A stretch of DNA of 14,034 bases from Burkholderiaceae bacterium (GCA_031261905.1 JAISIS010000165.1:1-14034), one strand, 5' to 3'; positions 1 through 8,279 are shown, counted from the first letter of the stretch. Made by a program: numbers and translations. Notes: a model not told the origin generated them from the letters alone.

Positions 1-363
1 CTGACGACTGCGCTGTTTGAGGTGGGGCAGAAGATTGATGTGCAGGGTGTTTCAATCGGCAAGGGTTACGCCGGCGCCATCAAGCGCCACAACTTCTCGT
101 CCGGCCGTGCTTCCCACGGCAACTCGGTTTCGCATAATGTTCCCGGTTCCATTGGTATGAACCAGGATCCTGGCCGTGTTTTCAAGGGCAAGAAAATGAC
201 GGGGCATATGGGTGACGTGACGCGTACCGTGCAGAATCTCGAAATCGCCCGGATTGACGCGGAGCGACAGCTCCTGCTGGTCAAGGGTGCGGTTCCTGGC
301 GCGAAAAATGGTCAGGTGATTGTTAAACCGGCTGTCAAGGCCGTGGCAAAGAAAGGAGCGTAA
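1..363 (+). CDS. rplC: 50S ribosomal protein L3 (C-terminal part, 5' end outside window)
   Basis: L3 binds 23S rRNA early in large-subunit assembly, and its long loop reaches towards the peptidyl-transferase centre. The reading frame is open from base 1, so the start lies upstream; 120 residues are visible, a little over half of the usual protein. The diagnostic loop [19 protein letters not shown] (codons at about 142-198) and the [16 protein letters not shown] block identify it. The Gln codon at 163-165 aligns with E. coli Gln150, the residue methylated by PrmB, so that site is kept. The nearby Met at 157-159 replaces a different E. coli Gln (148), which I recall as a betaproteobacterial trait. 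The gene ends with TAA at 361-363, 3 bp before rplD, whose Shine-Dalgarno sequence lies inside the last rplC codons. Confidence 0.98.
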   Translation: MTTALFEVGQKIDVQGVSIGKGYAGAIKRHNFSSGRASHGNSVSHNVPGSIGMNQDPGRVFKGKKMTGHMGDVTRTVQNLEIARIDAERQLLLVKGAVPGAKNGQVIVKPAVKAVAKKGA

Positions 364-366
364 GAC

Positions 367-987
367 ATGGAACTCAAGCTCCTTAACAGCAGTGATTTGT
401 CCGCCGCGAAGGTGGATGCTCCCGATACCATCTTTGGCCGGGAATACAACGAGGCGCTGATCCACCAGATTGTGGTTGCCTTCCAGGCGAACGCGCGCGG
501 CGCGAACAGTATGCAGAAAACCCGCCGCACGGTGGCGCATACAACCAAGAAGCCCTGGCGTCAGAAAGGTACGGGCCGCGCCCGTGCAGGTATGTCGTCC
601 TCGCCGCTGTGGCGCGGAGGCGGCAGGGCATTTCCCAATACCGGCGAGGAAAATTTCTCGCACAAGGTCAACAAGAAGATGTATCGCGCCGGCTTTTGCT
701 CCATTTTGTCGCAACTGGCGCGCGAAGGCCGTCTGACGGTAATTGACGAGCTTTCCATTGAGGCGCCCAAAACGAAAATGCTGGCTGACAAGCTCAAGTC
801 TTTCGGTTTTGGTTCGGTGTTGGTGCTGACCGACAATTTTGATGAAAACCTGTATCTGGCGTCCCGCAACCTGCCGAATGTGCTGGTGCTGGAGCCGCAT
901 CAGGCTGACCCGGTTTCGCTGGTTTATTTCAAGGATGTGCTGATTACCCGTGGCGCGCTGGGCAAAATCGAGGAGATGCTGGCATGA
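367..987 (+). CDS. rplD: 50S ribosomal protein L4
   Basis: L4 is a primary 23S rRNA-binding protein that lines the peptide exit tunnel; in E. coli it also represses its own S10 operon. The 206-residue product has the usual length. The tunnel-loop motif [15 protein letters not shown], followed by SSPLWRGGG (residues about 61-85), is the L4 hallmark, and the conserved lysine and glycines linked to macrolide sensitivity are present. ATG at 367 is preceded by AAGGAG (353-358) with 8-base spacing. The TGA stop overlaps the rplW ATG (ATGA at 984-987), which suggests translational coupling. The operon leader through which L4 would act lies upstream of the window and cannot be assessed. Confidence 0.98.
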   Translation: MELKLLNSSDLSAAKVDAPDTIFGREYNEALIHQIVVAFQANARGANSMQKTRRTVAHTTKKPWRQKGTGRARAGMSSSPLWRGGGRAFPNTGEENFSHKVNKKMYRAGFCSILSQLAREGRLTVIDELSIEAPKTKMLADKLKSFGFGSVLVLTDNFDENLYLASRNLPNVLVLEPHQADPVSLVYFKDVLITRGALGKIEEMLA

Positions 988-1298
988 ATACCGCGAAAAA
1001 GATAAGTGAAGAGCGCCTGATGAAGGTGTTGCTTGCTCCTGTGGTTTCCGAAAAGGCCACTTTTATTGCGGACAAGCATGAGCAGGTGGTTTTCCGGGTG
1101 GTGCGTGATGCCTCCAAGCCGGAAATCAAGGCTGCTGTGGAAAACCTGTTCAAGGTTGAGGTGGAGTCTGTGAAGGTGCTGAATCGCATCGGCAAGCAGA
1201 AGCGCTCCGGGAAAACGATCGGCAGGAAAAATCATGTCAAACATGCTTATGTTTGCCTGAAGCCCGGCCAGGAAATCAATTTTACCGAGGAGGCGTAA
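984..1298 (+). CDS. rplW: 50S ribosomal protein L23
   Basis: L23 sits at the tunnel exit and is the docking site for trigger factor and SRP. The product has 104 residues, close to the usual length. The N-terminal block [17 protein letters not shown] (residues about 10-26) and the C-terminal [20 protein letters not shown] region are typical. The start at 984 overlaps the rplD stop by 4 bp and has AGGAG at 971-975, 8 bases away. A later Met (1020) lies inside the conserved block and is not a better start. The Shine-Dalgarno sequence for rplB (GAGGAGG, 1287-1293) lies in the last codons of this gene. Confidence 0.97.
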   Translation: MNTAKKISEERLMKVLLAPVVSEKATFIADKHEQVVFRVVRDASKPEIKAAVENLFKVEVESVKVLNRIGKQKRSGKTIGRKNHVKHAYVCLKPGQEINFTEEA

Positions 1299-1301
1299 AG
1301 C

Positions 1302-2132
1302 ATGGCTCTCATTAAAGTCAAACCGACATCTCCCGGTCGCCGGGGTATGGTGAAACTCGTCAATCCGGAATTGCACAAGGGGCGTCCCTATGCCGGACTG
1401 GTGGAAAAGAAATCGAAAAGTGCCGGGCGCAACAACAACGGGCGCATTACCACGCGTCATATGGGCGGTGGTCACAAGCATCATTACCGTGTGGTTGATT
1501 TCCTGCGCGACAAGGATGGTATTCCCGCCAAAGTGGAGCGGCTTGAATATGATCCGAACCGCACGGCCAATATCGCGCTGATCTGTTATGCGGATGGCGA
1601 GCGTCGTTACATCATTGCGCCGAGAGGGCTTGCTGTAGGCGATCAGTTGATGAATGGTTCCGAAGCGCCGATCAGGCCGGGTAATTGCCTGCCGCTCAGA
1701 AATATTCCGGTGGGTTCCACGATTCATTGCATCGAAATGCTTCCCGGCAAGGGCGCGCAGATGGCAAGAAGCGCGGGCGCGGGCGTGGTGCTGATGGCGC
1801 GTGAAGGTTCATACGCGCAGGTGCGCTTGCGTTCGGGCGAAGTGCGCCGCGTACATATTGAGTGCCGTGCGGTTATCGGTGAAGTGGGTAATGCGGAGCA
1901 CAGCCTGCGCAAGATCGGCAAGGCGGGCGCCATGCGCTGGCGCGGTGTCCGTCCGACAGTGCGTGGCGTGGTCATGAATCCGGTGGATCACCCGCATGGC
2001 GGCGGCGAAGGCAGGACTTCCGGCGGTCGTCACCCGGTATCGCCGTGGGGCCAGAAAACCAAGGGCTTGAAGACGCGCAGCAACAAGCGCACGACTTCGA
2101 TGATCGTTTCACGCCGTGGCAAGAAAAAATAG
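1302..2132 (+). CDS. rplB: 50S ribosomal protein L2
   Basis: L2 is one of the most conserved ribosomal proteins. It is needed for subunit association and supports peptidyl transfer. The product has 276 residues, against about 273-275 in relatives. The C-terminal signature [14 protein letters not shown] contains His230, equivalent to the functionally important His229 of E. coli. The RNA-binding block [22 protein letters not shown] (residues 42-63, shown here in two parts: [12 protein letters not shown], then [10 protein letters not shown]) is intact, and the basic tail ends in RRGKKK. The start has a near-perfect Shine-Dalgarno sequence, GAGGAGG at 1287-1293. The stop is TAG, 11 bp before rpsS. 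Confidence 0.99.
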   Translation: MALIKVKPTSPGRRGMVKLVNPELHKGRPYAGLVEKKSKSAGRNNNGRITTRHMGGGHKHHYRVVDFLRDKDGIPAKVERLEYDPNRTANIALICYADGERRYIIAPRGLAVGDQLMNGSEAPIRPGNCLPLRNIPVGSTIHCIEMLPGKGAQMARSAGAGVVLMAREGSYAQVRLRSGEVRRVHIECRAVIGEVGNAEHSLRKIGKAGAMRWRGVRPTVRGVVMNPVDHPHGGGEGRTSGGRHPVSPWGQKTKGLKTRSNKRTTSMIVSRRGKKK

Positions 2133-2143
2133 GGGTATAGCAT

Positions 2144-2419
2144 ATGACTCGTTCATTGAAAAAAGGGCCTTTCTGCGATGCCCATCTGATCAAGAAGGTG
2201 GAAACCGCGCAGGAGACCAAGGACAAAAGACCGATCAGGACATGGTCGCGCAGATCCACCATCATGCCGGATTTCATTGGTCTTACCATTGCTGTGCACA
2301 ACGGCAAGCAGCATGTGCCGGTGTACATTTCCGAAAACATGGTTGGGCACAAGCTCGGCGAATTTGCGTTGACCAGGACATTCAAGGGTCATGCCGCCGA
2401 CAAGAAAGCGAAAAGGTAG
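2144..2419 (+). CDS. rpsS: 30S ribosomal protein S19
   Basis: S19 sits in the small-subunit head, forms a heterodimer with S13 and contacts A-site tRNA. The product has 91 residues, the normal length. It opens with [10 protein letters not shown] and carries the [13 protein letters not shown] motif near residues 70-82 that marks the family. The ATG is preceded by AGGGGT (2131-2136), which overlaps the rplB stop, 7 bases away. A longer overlapping frame starting at 2116 has no family resemblance. The TAG stop is followed 9 bp later by rplV. Confidence 0.98.
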   Translation: MTRSLKKGPFCDAHLIKKVETAQETKDKRPIRTWSRRSTIMPDFIGLTIAVHNGKQHVPVYISENMVGHKLGEFALTRTFKGHAADKKAKR

Positions 2420-2428
2420 GAGCAGGCT

Positions 2429-2767
2429 ATGGCAATGATGGAAACAAAGGCTGTTCTCCGCGGCGCGCGCCTGTCGGCGCAAAAAGGCCGTCTGGTGGCC
2501 GATATGATTCGCGGCAAGAAGGTGGACAAGGCGCTTGATATTCTGACGTTCACTCCGAAAAAGGGGGCTGTACTCATCAAGCAGGTGCTGGAATCCGCAA
2601 TTGCGAATGCCGAGCACAATGATGGCGCGGATATTGACGAATTGAAGGTTGCTTCGATTTATGTCGAAAAAGGGACATCGTTAAAGCGCTACAGCCCGCG
2701 CGCAAAAGGCCGCGGTGATCGCATCATCAAACAAACCTGTCACATTTACGTGACTGTAAGCATTTAA
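2429..2767 (+). CDS. rplV: 50S ribosomal protein L22
   Basis: L22 spans all 23S rRNA domains, and its beta-hairpin lines the exit tunnel next to L4. The product has 112 residues, a normal length. The family blocks [20 protein letters not shown] (residues 8-27) and [14 protein letters not shown] (residues about 87-100) are clear; the second is the tunnel hairpin, with no deletion of the kind linked to macrolide resistance. The start at 2429 gives MAMMETK. Many relatives begin at MMETK or METK, so the start could lie 6-9 bases later. I prefer 2429 because AGGAG at 2418-2422 is 6 bases upstream. Confidence 0.97.
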   Translation: MAMMETKAVLRGARLSAQKGRLVADMIRGKKVDKALDILTFTPKKGAVLIKQVLESAIANAEHNDGADIDELKVASIYVEKGTSLKRYSPRAKGRGDRIIKQTCHIYVTVSI

Positions 2768-2777
2768 GGGGATCACG

Positions 2778-3611
2778 ATGGGGCAAAAGATTCATCCAAC
2801 CGGATTTCGCCTTGCGGTAGCCCGTAACTGGTCGTCGCGCTGGTATGCCGGCAACAATAACTTTGCCGGGATGCTCAATGAAGACCTGCAGGCCCGCAAG
2901 TATCTGAAGAAAAAGCTGAAAAACGCATCGGTTGGCCATGTGGTCATCGAGCGTCCGGCCAAGAACGCGCGCCTGACGATTTACAGCTCGCGTCCGGGCG
3001 TGGTTATCGGCAAGAAGGGCGAGGACATTGAGGTGCTGAAAAATGATCTTACAAAGATCATGGGCGTGCCGGTCCACGTCAATATTGAAGAAATCCGCAA
3101 GCCGGAAACGCATGCCCAGTTGATTGCAGATTCCATTACGCAGCAACTGGAAAAGCGCATCATGTTCCGCCGCGCCATGAGGCGCGCAATGCAAAACGCC
3201 ATGCGCCTTGGCGCGCAGGGCATCAAGATCATGTCCTCGGGCAGGCTGAACGGCATTGAAATTGCGCGTACCGAATGGTACCGCGAAGGCCGCGTGCCTC
3301 TGCATACCCTGCGTGCGGACATTGATTATGGTTTCAGCGAAGCGCTGACCACTTACGGCATTATTGGCGTGAAGGTCTGGGTGTACAAGGGCGATCGTAT
3401 GGATAATGGCGAAGCGCCAAAAGTTGAGGCCGGTATCGAGGAAGAAAAGAAACGCCGCAACGTGCGCCGTGACGATGGCGCCAAACCGGCTGGAAAACAA
3501 CGTGTAAGGAAAGTGGAAGGCGCTTCCGCGCCCGCCGGCGTCAAGCGTGTCCGCACCAGGAAGCCTGAAGCCGCGCCTGAATCCGCACCAGCTGAATCGG
3601 CAGGAGAATAA
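2778..3611 (+). CDS. rpsC: 30S ribosomal protein S3, with long charged C-terminal tail
   Basis: S3 lies at the mRNA entry tunnel and contributes to mRNA unwinding. Residues 1-210 match the family. There is an N-terminal KH domain with the GKKG loop (78-81), the entry-site basic cluster R131, R132, R135 (E. coli has Lys at 135), and the highly conserved block [20 protein letters not shown] (165-184). The product has 277 residues, against 233 in E. coli. The extra length is a low-complexity tail rich in Ala, Pro, Glu, Lys and Arg from about residue 211, similar in kind to tails I recall in other betaproteobacterial S3 proteins. The start has AAGGGGA (2766-2772), 5 bases upstream. rplP follows after 2 bp. 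Confidence 0.98.
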   Translation: MGQKIHPTGFRLAVARNWSSRWYAGNNNFAGMLNEDLQARKYLKKKLKNASVGHVVIERPAKNARLTIYSSRPGVVIGKKGEDIEVLKNDLTKIMGVPVHVNIEEIRKPETHAQLIADSITQQLEKRIMFRRAMRRAMQNAMRLGAQGIKIMSSGRLNGIEIARTEWYREGRVPLHTLRADIDYGFSEALTTYGIIGVKVWVYKGDRMDNGEAPKVEAGIEEEKKRRNVRRDDGAKPAGKQRVRKVEGASAPAGVKRVRTRKPEAAPESAPAESAGE

Positions 3612-3613
3612 TT

Positions 3614-4033
3614 ATGCTGCAGCCAAAACGCAGAAAATACAGAAAAGAACAGAAAGGGCGCAATACCGGTATTTCGCATGAGCGTGGCACCAGCGTCTCT
3701 TTTGGTGAGTTTGGTCTTAAGGCGACAGGCCGTGGAAGGCTTACGGCGCGTCAGATTGAGGCCGCCCGCCGCGCCATGACGCGTCATATTCGCCGTGGTG
3801 GCCGTATCTGGATCCGGATTTTCCCGGACAAGCCGATTTCCGAAAAACCGGCAGAAGTCCGTATGGGCAGCGGCAAGGGTAATCCGGAATATTATGTTGC
3901 CGAGATCCGCCCGGGCAAGATGTTGTATGAAATGGATGGCGTGACGGAAGAACTGGCGCGTGAGGCGTTTCGCCTGGCTGCCGCCAAGCTGCCGCTGCCA
4001 ACCACATTTGTGACCCGCCGGATTGGGCAGTAA
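3614..4033 (+). CDS. rplP: 50S ribosomal protein L16
   Basis: L16 binds near the A site and the 5S rRNA/central protuberance and is a late assembly protein. The product has 139 residues, slightly longer than E. coli (136). It begins [17 protein letters not shown] and contains [20 protein letters not shown] (residues about 39-58) and the [11 protein letters not shown] motif. Arg83 aligns with E. coli Arg81, the residue hydroxylated by the YcfD/RoxA oxygenase; whether that enzyme exists here cannot be seen. AGGAG at 3602-3606 overlaps the end of rpsC and is 7 bases from the ATG. The TAA stop runs directly into the rpmC Shine-Dalgarno sequence. Confidence 0.98.
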   Translation: MLQPKRRKYRKEQKGRNTGISHERGTSVSFGEFGLKATGRGRLTARQIEAARRAMTRHIRRGGRIWIRIFPDKPISEKPAEVRMGSGKGNPEYYVAEIRPGKMLYEMDGVTEELAREAFRLAAAKLPLPTTFVTRRIGQ

Positions 4034-4038
4034 AGGAG
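4034..4038 (+). promoter_or_regulatory. Ribosome binding site that decides the rpmC start
   Basis: AGGAG immediately follows the rplP stop codon. Two adjacent in-frame ATGs lie downstream, at 4041 and 4044. Spacing is only 2 bases to the first and 5 to the second, so initiation at 4044 is favoured. Confidence 0.8.
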
Positions 4039-4043
4039 ATATG

Positions 4044-4235
4044 ATGAAAGCTTCCGAGCTTCGCAACAAGGACCAGGCCGCGCTGCAACAGGAACTGAAA
4101 GACCTTCTGAAGGCACAGTTCGGCCTGCGCATGCAGAAAGCCACCCAGCAATTGACGAATACGTCCCAGTTAAGGAAAGTCAGGCGTGATATTGCTCGTG
4201 TGAAGACGGTTATGAATGCAAAGGGTAATCAATAA
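4044..4235 (+). CDS. rpmC: 50S ribosomal protein L29
   Basis: L29 is a small two-helix protein near the tunnel exit, beside L23. From ATG 4044 the product has 63 residues, the normal length, starting [10 protein letters not shown]. The family core [19 protein letters not shown] and the closing helix [15 protein letters not shown] are present. Longer in-frame starts (4041, or a TTG-like codon at 4023 that overlaps rplP) are less likely given the position of the AGGAG at 4034-4038. The TAA stop shares one base with the rpsQ ATG (TAATG at 4233-4237), an arrangement typical of stop-restart coupling. Confidence 0.96.
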   Translation: MKASELRNKDQAALQQELKDLLKAQFGLRMQKATQQLTNTSQLRKVRRDIARVKTVMNAKGNQ

Positions 4236-4501
4236 TGAGTGAGCAGGCAAAAGTTCAGCGCGCGCTGACGGGCAGGGTTGTATCGGACAAGATGGATAAA
4301 ACCGTTTCTGTCCTGATTGAGCGCCGCGTCAAGCATCCCCTGTATGGCAAAATCATCAGGCGCTCGAAGAAATATCTGGCGCATGACGAAGCCAATCAGG
4401 CAAAGGTTGGCGATACCGTGGAAATTACGGAAAGCCGTCCGATTTCCCGGCACAAGTCATGGGTGGTTACCCGTGTTGTGCAGGTTGCGCAGGTGATATA
4501 A
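4235..4501 (+). CDS. rpsQ: 30S ribosomal protein S17
   Basis: S17 is an OB-fold primary binder of 16S rRNA, needed for early 30S assembly. The product has 88 residues. The motif [20 protein letters not shown] (residues about 11-30), then [19 protein letters not shown] and the [18 protein letters not shown] block, are diagnostic. The start overlaps the rpmC stop by one base, with AAGGG at 4221-4225 as a probable Shine-Dalgarno sequence. This is the last gene of the S10 cluster; a 178-bp spacer follows. No U-tract terminator is seen after it, so read-through into rplN is expected. Confidence 0.97.
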   Translation: MSEQAKVQRALTGRVVSDKMDKTVSVLIERRVKHPLYGKIIRRSKKYLAHDEANQAKVGDTVEITESRPISRHKSWVVTRVVQVAQVI

Positions 4502-4506
4502 AAGAC

Positions 4507-4535
4507 TTGCATTAATGTCGTATTGATGTAATAAT
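4507..4535 (+). promoter_or_regulatory. Candidate spc-operon promoter upstream of rplN
   Basis: A -35-like TTGCAT (4507-4512, 3 of 6 consensus) is followed after 17 bp by AATAAT (4530-4535, 5 of 6). TG at 4527-4528 gives an extended -10 (TGTAATAAT). Transcription would begin near 4541-4543. E. coli also has a promoter between rpsQ and rplN, so the location is as expected. The -35 is weak; the assignment is by eye. Confidence 0.5.
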
Positions 4536-4539
4536 CGCA

Positions 4540-4571
4540 GACTTCGCGCCGTCAGCAGATGGCGTGAGGTC
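4540..4571 (+). other. 11-bp RNA hairpin at the predicted 5' end of the spc transcript
   Basis: GACTTCGCGCC (4540-4550) pairs with GGCGTGAGGTC (4561-4571) across a 10-base loop. The stem has 11 bp, nine Watson-Crick and two G-U. The two wobbles would be A-C mismatches in a transcript of the opposite strand, so the structure favours a + strand RNA. It starts almost exactly at the predicted transcription start. No U-run follows, so it is not an intrinsic terminator. Roles as a stabilising 5' hairpin or a protein-binding leader are inference. Confidence 0.5.
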
Positions 4572-4679
4572 AATATGTAGAAACTGTCCACCCAATCAGA
4601 AGATGCCAGGCATCGGATGACGGGACCAAGACTGATCGTCAGGCAAAGCGCCAGGGCGAATTAAGTTGGGAAAGAAAAT
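4572..4679 (+). other. Untranslated leader between the hairpin and rplN
   Basis: This is the rest of the 178-bp rpsQ-rplN spacer. It holds a weak 5-bp stem (TGACG 4618-4622 with CGTCA 4637-4641) and no convincing gene. The only ribosome-binding signal before rplN is the purine-rich GGGAAAGAAAA at 4669-4679, which is a weak Shine-Dalgarno sequence. Confidence 0.5.
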
Positions 4680-5048
4680 ATGATTCAGAGTGAAAGCCGT
4701 TTGAAAGTGGCCGACAACACTGGCGCCAGAGAGGTGCTTTGCATCAAGGTGTTGGGCGGTTCCAGGCGCCGCTATGCAGGCATTGGTGACATTATCAAGG
4801 TCACGGTAAAAAGCGCTGCTCCGCGAGGAAGAGTGAAGAAGGGTGAGATTTATAACGCCGTGGTTGTTCGCACCGCCAAGGGCGTGCGCCGTCCGGACGG
4901 GTCGCTGATCAAGTTCGACGGCAGCGCAGCCGTGCTGCTGAACGCCCGGCTGGAGCCGATTGGCACCCGCATTTTCGGGCCGGTAACCCGTGAATTGCGT
5001 ACCGAGCGGTTCATGAAGATTGTCTCTCTTGCGCCGGAAGTGCTGTAA
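4680..5048 (+). CDS. rplN: 50S ribosomal protein L14
   Basis: L14 lies at the subunit interface, where it contacts 16S rRNA and is the target of the silencing factor RsfS. The 122-residue product has exactly the usual length. It begins [19 protein letters not shown], followed by [20 protein letters not shown] and the closing [20 protein letters not shown] block. It is the first gene of the spc cluster and the first after a promoter-bearing spacer. Its Shine-Dalgarno sequence is unusually weak for this window (purine-rich GGGAAAG, no GGAGG), which may leave room for translational control, though that is inference. Confidence 0.98.
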   Translation: MIQSESRLKVADNTGAREVLCIKVLGGSRRRYAGIGDIIKVTVKSAAPRGRVKKGEIYNAVVVRTAKGVRRPDGSLIKFDGSAAVLLNARLEPIGTRIFGPVTRELRTERFMKIVSLAPEVL

Positions 5049-5058
5049 GGGGAATAAC

Positions 5059-5373
5059 ATGAAGAAAATCAGAAAAGATGACGAAGTAATCGTCCTGGCC
5101 GGCAAGGACAAGGGCAAGCGCGGTATCGTCGAGCGTTGTATTGATGACCGTGTGATCGTCAAGAATATCAATGTGGTCAAGAAGGCCATTCGTCCCAATC
5201 CGATGACGGGCGCGAAAGGCGGGATTGAAGATAAACAGATGCCGATTCACGTTTCCAATGTCGCGTTGTATGACGTGGTTGCGAATAAGGCCGATCGTGT
5301 GGGTTTCAAAATGGTGGATGGCAAGAAGGTCCGCGTTTACAAATCCAGCGGCAGAGTTGTTGGGGCGAAATAA
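5059..5373 (+). CDS. rplX: 50S ribosomal protein L24
   Basis: L24 initiates 50S assembly by binding the 5' region of 23S rRNA. From ATG 5059 the product has 104 residues, the normal length. The N-terminal KOW motif is seen in [16 protein letters not shown] (residues about 6-21), and [20 protein letters not shown] follows in the middle of the protein. An upstream in-frame start at 5020 would add 13 residues that overlap rplN and have no family match. AGGGGA at 5048-5053, overlapping the rplN stop, supports 5059. rplE follows after 2 bp. Confidence 0.97.
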   Translation: MKKIRKDDEVIVLAGKDKGKRGIVERCIDDRVIVKNINVVKKAIRPNPMTGAKGGIEDKQMPIHVSNVALYDVVANKADRVGFKMVDGKKVRVYKSSGRVVGAK

Positions 5374-5375
5374 TT

Positions 5376-5915
5376 ATGGCGCGTTTGAGAAATTTTTACC
5401 GGGAAAAAGTGGTGCCTGATCTGATGGCGCAATTTTCCTACAAGACCGCAATGGAGGTGCCTCGCATCACCAAGATAACCCTGAATATGGGGTTGTCCGA
5501 AGCCGTTGCCGATAAAAAAATTATTGATCATGCCGTGGAAGACCTTGCAAAGATTGCCGGGCAAAAGCCGGTGGTCACCAAGGCCAAGAAATCCATCGCC
5601 GGATTCAATATCCGCGATGGTTATCCGATTGGCTGCATGGTCACCTTGCGTGGCGAGAGGATGTATGAGTTCCTGGATCGCCTGGTAACGATTGCGTTGC
5701 CGCGCATCAGGGATTTTCGTGGTATTTCCGCCAGATCTTTTGATGGCAGGGGTAACTACAATCTTGGCGTCAGGGAGCAGATCATTTTCCCTGAAATCGA
5801 ATATGACAAGATTGATGCTTTGCGTGGTCTGAATATCAGCATTACGACGACCGCCAAGACCGATGACGAGTCAAGAGCACTCCTCACCGCATTTAAATTT
5901 CCGTTCAGAAACTGA
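5376..5915 (+). CDS. rplE: 50S ribosomal protein L5
   Basis: L5 binds 5S rRNA with L18 and L25, forms the central protuberance and touches the P-site tRNA. The product has 179 residues, the usual length. Diagnostic segments are [16 protein letters not shown] (residues about 33-48), [16 protein letters not shown] and the C-terminal [16 protein letters not shown]. The ATG lies 2 bp after rplX, with only GGGGCG at 5363-5368 as a loose Shine-Dalgarno sequence. In E. coli this junction is where S8 represses the spc operon; I could not recognise an S8-type helix here by eye. The TGA stop overlaps the Shine-Dalgarno sequence of rpsN. Confidence 0.98.
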   Translation: MARLRNFYREKVVPDLMAQFSYKTAMEVPRITKITLNMGLSEAVADKKIIDHAVEDLAKIAGQKPVVTKAKKSIAGFNIRDGYPIGCMVTLRGERMYEFLDRLVTIALPRIRDFRGISARSFDGRGNYNLGVREQIIFPEIEYDKIDALRGLNISITTTAKTDDESRALLTAFKFPFRN

Positions 5916-5921
5916 GGCAGC

Positions 5922-6227
5922 ATGGCAAAACTGGCACTAATTAATCGTGAAAAGAAGCGCGCGGATCTGGTCAAGAAATATGCGGCCAAACGCGCAGCGT
6001 TAAAGGCGATCATTGATGACCAAAGCAAGTCGGACGAGGAGCGTTACGAAGCCCGTCTGAAGTTGCAGTCATTGCCGCGTAACGCGAACCCGACCCGCCA
6101 GCGCAATCGTTGCGCCATTACTGGTCGGCCGCGCGGCACATACAGAAAATTCGGCCTGGGCCGTACCAAACTCCGTGAGTTTGCCATGAGTGGCGAAATT
6201 CCCGGCGTTATTAAAGCCAGCTGGTAG
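5922..6227 (+). CDS. rpsN: 30S ribosomal protein S14 (long, zinc-free type)
   Basis: S14 is a late-joining protein in the 30S head. The product has 101 residues and one cysteine (Cys64, in [12 protein letters not shown]), so it is the long form without the four-cysteine zinc site found in the short S14 type. The C-terminal block [20 protein letters not shown] is the family signature. The ATG follows rplE by 6 bp, with GAGG at 5914-5917 only 4 bases upstream. The TAG stop is 14 bp before rpsH. The position between L5 and S8 is the classical spc order. Confidence 0.98.
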   Translation: MAKLALINREKKRADLVKKYAAKRAALKAIIDDQSKSDEERYEARLKLQSLPRNANPTRQRNRCAITGRPRGTYRKFGLGRTKLREFAMSGEIPGVIKASW

Positions 6228-6241
6228 CAGGAGGACATCTA

Positions 6242-6637
6242 ATGAGTATGAGCGATCCTATCGCGGACATGCTGACACGCATTCGCAATGCGCAGCAGGT
6301 CAACAAGCATTCTGTCTCGATGCCTTCTTCCAAAGTCAAGGTCGCAATTGCGAATGTTTTGAAAGAAGAAGGTTACATTGAGTCTTTTGGCGTCAACGAA
6401 GCAGGCGGCAAGGCCGAGCTGAATATCTCGCTGAAATATTATGTGGGCCGTCCCGTTATTGAGAGGCTTGAGCGGGTATCCCGTCCTGGCCTTCGTATTT
6501 ACAGGGGGCGCGACGATTTGCCGAGCGTCATGAACGGTCTGGGCGTTGCCATTGTATCCACACCCAAGGGTGTGATGACTGATCGCAAGGCGCGCGCCAA
6601 TGGCGTTGGCGGCGAAGTCATTTGTTTTGTGGCCTGA
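6242..6637 (+). CDS. rpsH: 30S ribosomal protein S8
   Basis: S8 binds helix 21 of 16S rRNA; in E. coli it is the translational repressor of the spc operon. The product has 131 residues, close to the norm. It starts [18 protein letters not shown] and ends in the conserved [19 protein letters not shown] plus EVICFVA. A perfect AGGAGG (6229-6234) sits 7 bases from the ATG, one of the best Shine-Dalgarno sequences in the window. Whether it represses its own operon here depends on a target in the rplX-rplE region that I could not confirm. Confidence 0.98.
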   Translation: MSMSDPIADMLTRIRNAQQVNKHSVSMPSSKVKVAIANVLKEEGYIESFGVNEAGGKAELNISLKYYVGRPVIERLERVSRPGLRIYRGRDDLPSVMNGLGVAIVSTPKGVMTDRKARANGVGGEVICFVA

Positions 6638-6647
6638 GGAGTCAAGC

Positions 6648-7181
6648 ATGTCAAGAGTTGGAAAAATGCCGATTGCTATTCCGGATGGCGCGACAGTGAC
6701 CATTGCAGGCGATCAGATTACGGTCAAGGGCGCGCTTGGCGTCTTGTCCCGCACCCTTTCCGCGCGTGTGCGCGTCAAGGAGGAAAACAAGGCGCTGCTG
6801 GTGGAACCTGCTGATGACAGCCGTGATGCGCAGATGATGTGGGGAACAACCCGTGCGCTGGTCAACAATATGGTTGAAGGCGTCAGCAAGGGTTTTGAGC
6901 GCCGTCTGACGCTGATTGGCGTGGGTTATCGCGCGCAGGCGCAGGGTGATGTGCTGAACATGTCTCTCGGTTTTTCGCATCCGGTTACGCACAAGATGCC
7001 TGCCGGTGTGAAATGCGAAACGCCGTCGCAGACCGAGATCGTCCTGAAAGGTATCGACAAACAGGTGGTCGGGCAGGTTGCCGCCGAAGTTCGCGCCTAC
7101 CGCAGGCCGGAGCCTTACAAGGGCAAGGGCGTGCGCTATGTGGACGAAGTGATCAAGCTTAAAGAAACCAAGAAGAAGTAA
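6648..7181 (+). CDS. rplF: 50S ribosomal protein L6
   Basis: L6 sits near the sarcin-ricin loop and the factor-binding site. From ATG 6648 the product has 177 residues, as expected, beginning [19 protein letters not shown]. The C-terminal [20 protein letters not shown] (residues about 152-171) is diagnostic. An in-frame start at 6600 lies inside rpsH and adds 16 unrelated residues, so I rejected it. AGGAG at 6637-6641, overlapping the rpsH stop, is 6 bases upstream of the chosen ATG. The stop is TAA, followed 13 bp later by rplR. Confidence 0.98.
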   Translation: MSRVGKMPIAIPDGATVTIAGDQITVKGALGVLSRTLSARVRVKEENKALLVEPADDSRDAQMMWGTTRALVNNMVEGVSKGFERRLTLIGVGYRAQAQGDVLNMSLGFSHPVTHKMPAGVKCETPSQTEIVLKGIDKQVVGQVAAEVRAYRRPEPYKGKGVRYVDEVIKLKETKKK

Positions 7182-7194
7182 TAGGGGGCGTTTG

Positions 7195-7554
7195 ATGAAC
7201 AAGAAACAATCACGTTTGCGTCGCGGACGCCAGACCCGGGCGAAGATAGCGGTGCTGGGTGCGAATCGCCTGTCTGTGCATCGCACCAATATGCATATTT
7301 ATGCCAACGTCATTGCGCCGGATTCCCGTATTCTGGCTGCCGCTTCCACCGTGGAAAGCGAGGTGCGCCAGCAACTCGGCAAGCCGGGTGCGGGCGGCAA
7401 TATCGCTGCGGCGGTGCTGGTTGGCAAGAGGGTTGCGGAAAAAGCGCTGAAAGCCGGTATTACCGAAGTCGCTTTTGACCGTTCGGGTTTTCGTTATCAT
7501 GGCCGTGTAAAGGCGCTGGCGGAAGCCGCGCGTGAAGCCGGTCTGAAGTTCTAA
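7195..7554 (+). CDS. rplR: 50S ribosomal protein L18
   Basis: L18 binds 5S rRNA together with L5. The product has 119 residues, the usual length for the lineage. It begins [20 protein letters not shown] and shows [17 protein letters not shown] (residues about 26-42), then the C-terminal [20 protein letters not shown] block. A TTG codon directly upstream (7192) could in principle add one residue. ATG 7195 fits better with AGGGGG at 7183-7188, 6 bases away. rpsE starts 10 bp after the stop. Confidence 0.97.
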   Translation: MNKKQSRLRRGRQTRAKIAVLGANRLSVHRTNMHIYANVIAPDSRILAAASTVESEVRQQLGKPGAGGNIAAAVLVGKRVAEKALKAGITEVAFDRSGFRYHGRVKALAEAAREAGLKF

Positions 7555-7564
7555 GGGATATTTC

Positions 7565-8083
7565 ATGGCAAAGATGCAACAGAAAGCGCAGAACGAAAGG
7601 CCCGATGACGGCTTGCGCGAGAAGATGATCGCCATTAACCGCGTGACCAAGGTGGTCAAGGGCGGTCGTATCATGGGGTTTTCCGCGCTGACGGTCGTGG
7701 GTGACGGTGATGGCCGTATAGGCATGGGCAAGGGCAAATCCAAGGAAGTGCCGATTGCCGTGCAAAAGGCAATGGAAGAGGCCCGCCGCAATATGATCAA
7801 GGTAACGCTGAAGGATGGCACCCTGCAGCACACCATTATCGGCAAGCACGGCGCGGCCAAGGTGATGCTGAATCCCGCCAAGCAGGGTACCGGTGTGATT
7901 GCCGGTGGCGCTATGCGCGCGATGTTTGATGTGCTGGGGGTTACCAACGTGGTTGCCAAATCATTCGGTTCCAGCAATCCGTATAACATGGTTCGCGCAA
8001 CCATGAACGCCCTGGCTTCCATGAATACGCCATCGGAAATTGCCGCCAAACGCGGCAAGCCGGTTGAGGAAATCGTTGGATAA
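7565..8083 (+). CDS. rpsE: 30S ribosomal protein S5
   Basis: S5 lies at the mRNA entry site and influences decoding accuracy. The product has 172 residues. The double-stranded-RNA-binding fold is seen in [20 protein letters not shown] (residues 20-39), then [20 protein letters not shown]; the [20 protein letters not shown] segment follows near residues 125-144. The loop VTKVVKGG (27-34), where spectinomycin-resistance changes occur in other bacteria, looks wild type, with no deletion. AAGGGA at 7553-7558 is 6 bases before the ATG. Confidence 0.98.
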   Translation: MAKMQQKAQNERPDDGLREKMIAINRVTKVVKGGRIMGFSALTVVGDGDGRIGMGKGKSKEVPIAVQKAMEEARRNMIKVTLKDGTLQHTIIGKHGAAKVMLNPAKQGTGVIAGGAMRAMFDVLGVTNVVAKSFGSSNPYNMVRATMNALASMNTPSEIAAKRGKPVEEIVG

Positions 8084-8096
8084 GGGGGGAGTGACC

Positions 8097-8279
8097 ATGT
8101 CGTCTAAGCAAATCACGGTGAAGCTTACAAGAAGCCTGATCGGGACAAAAGAGTCACATCGCGCCACGGTGCGCGGCCTGGGTCTTCGTCGCCTGAATTC
8201 CGTTTCCACGCTGGAAGATACGCCCGCCATTCGTGGCATGATCAACAAGGTGTCGTATCTCGTTAAAGTGGTTTCCTGA
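8097..8279 (+). CDS. rpmD: 50S ribosomal protein L30
   Basis: L30 is a small peripheral large-subunit protein. From ATG 8097 the product has 60 residues, the normal length, with [20 protein letters not shown] (residues about 9-28) and [20 protein letters not shown] as the family core. A frame-consistent start at 8040 lies inside rpsE and adds 19 unrelated residues, so it was rejected. The Shine-Dalgarno region AAGGGGGGAG (8082-8091) is very strong, 5 bases from the ATG. A 32-bp spacer follows before rplO. Confidence 0.97.
   Translation: MSSKQITVKLTRSLIGTKESHRATVRGLGLRRLNSVSTLEDTPAIRGMINKVSYLVKVVS

Noticed and set aside
154..165. Apparent loss of the L3 glutamine methylated by PrmB, because Met occurs in GMNQDPG where E. 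coli has Gln
   Set aside because: Counting the E. coli sequence shows the modified residue is Gln150, two positions later, and it is retained here (codon 163-165). The Met replaces Gln148.
52..900. A 282-codon open frame on the - strand across rplC and rplD
   Set aside because: It is antisense to two highly conserved ribosomal genes, resembles no family, and has the low-information composition expected from codon bias on the opposite strand.
4617..4664. A 15-codon mini-ORF (MTGPRLIVRQSARAN) just before rplN, a possible leader peptide
   Set aside because: It has only a weak CCAGG upstream, no attenuator hairpin with a U-run, and no codon pattern suggesting regulation; short ORFs of this size are expected by chance.
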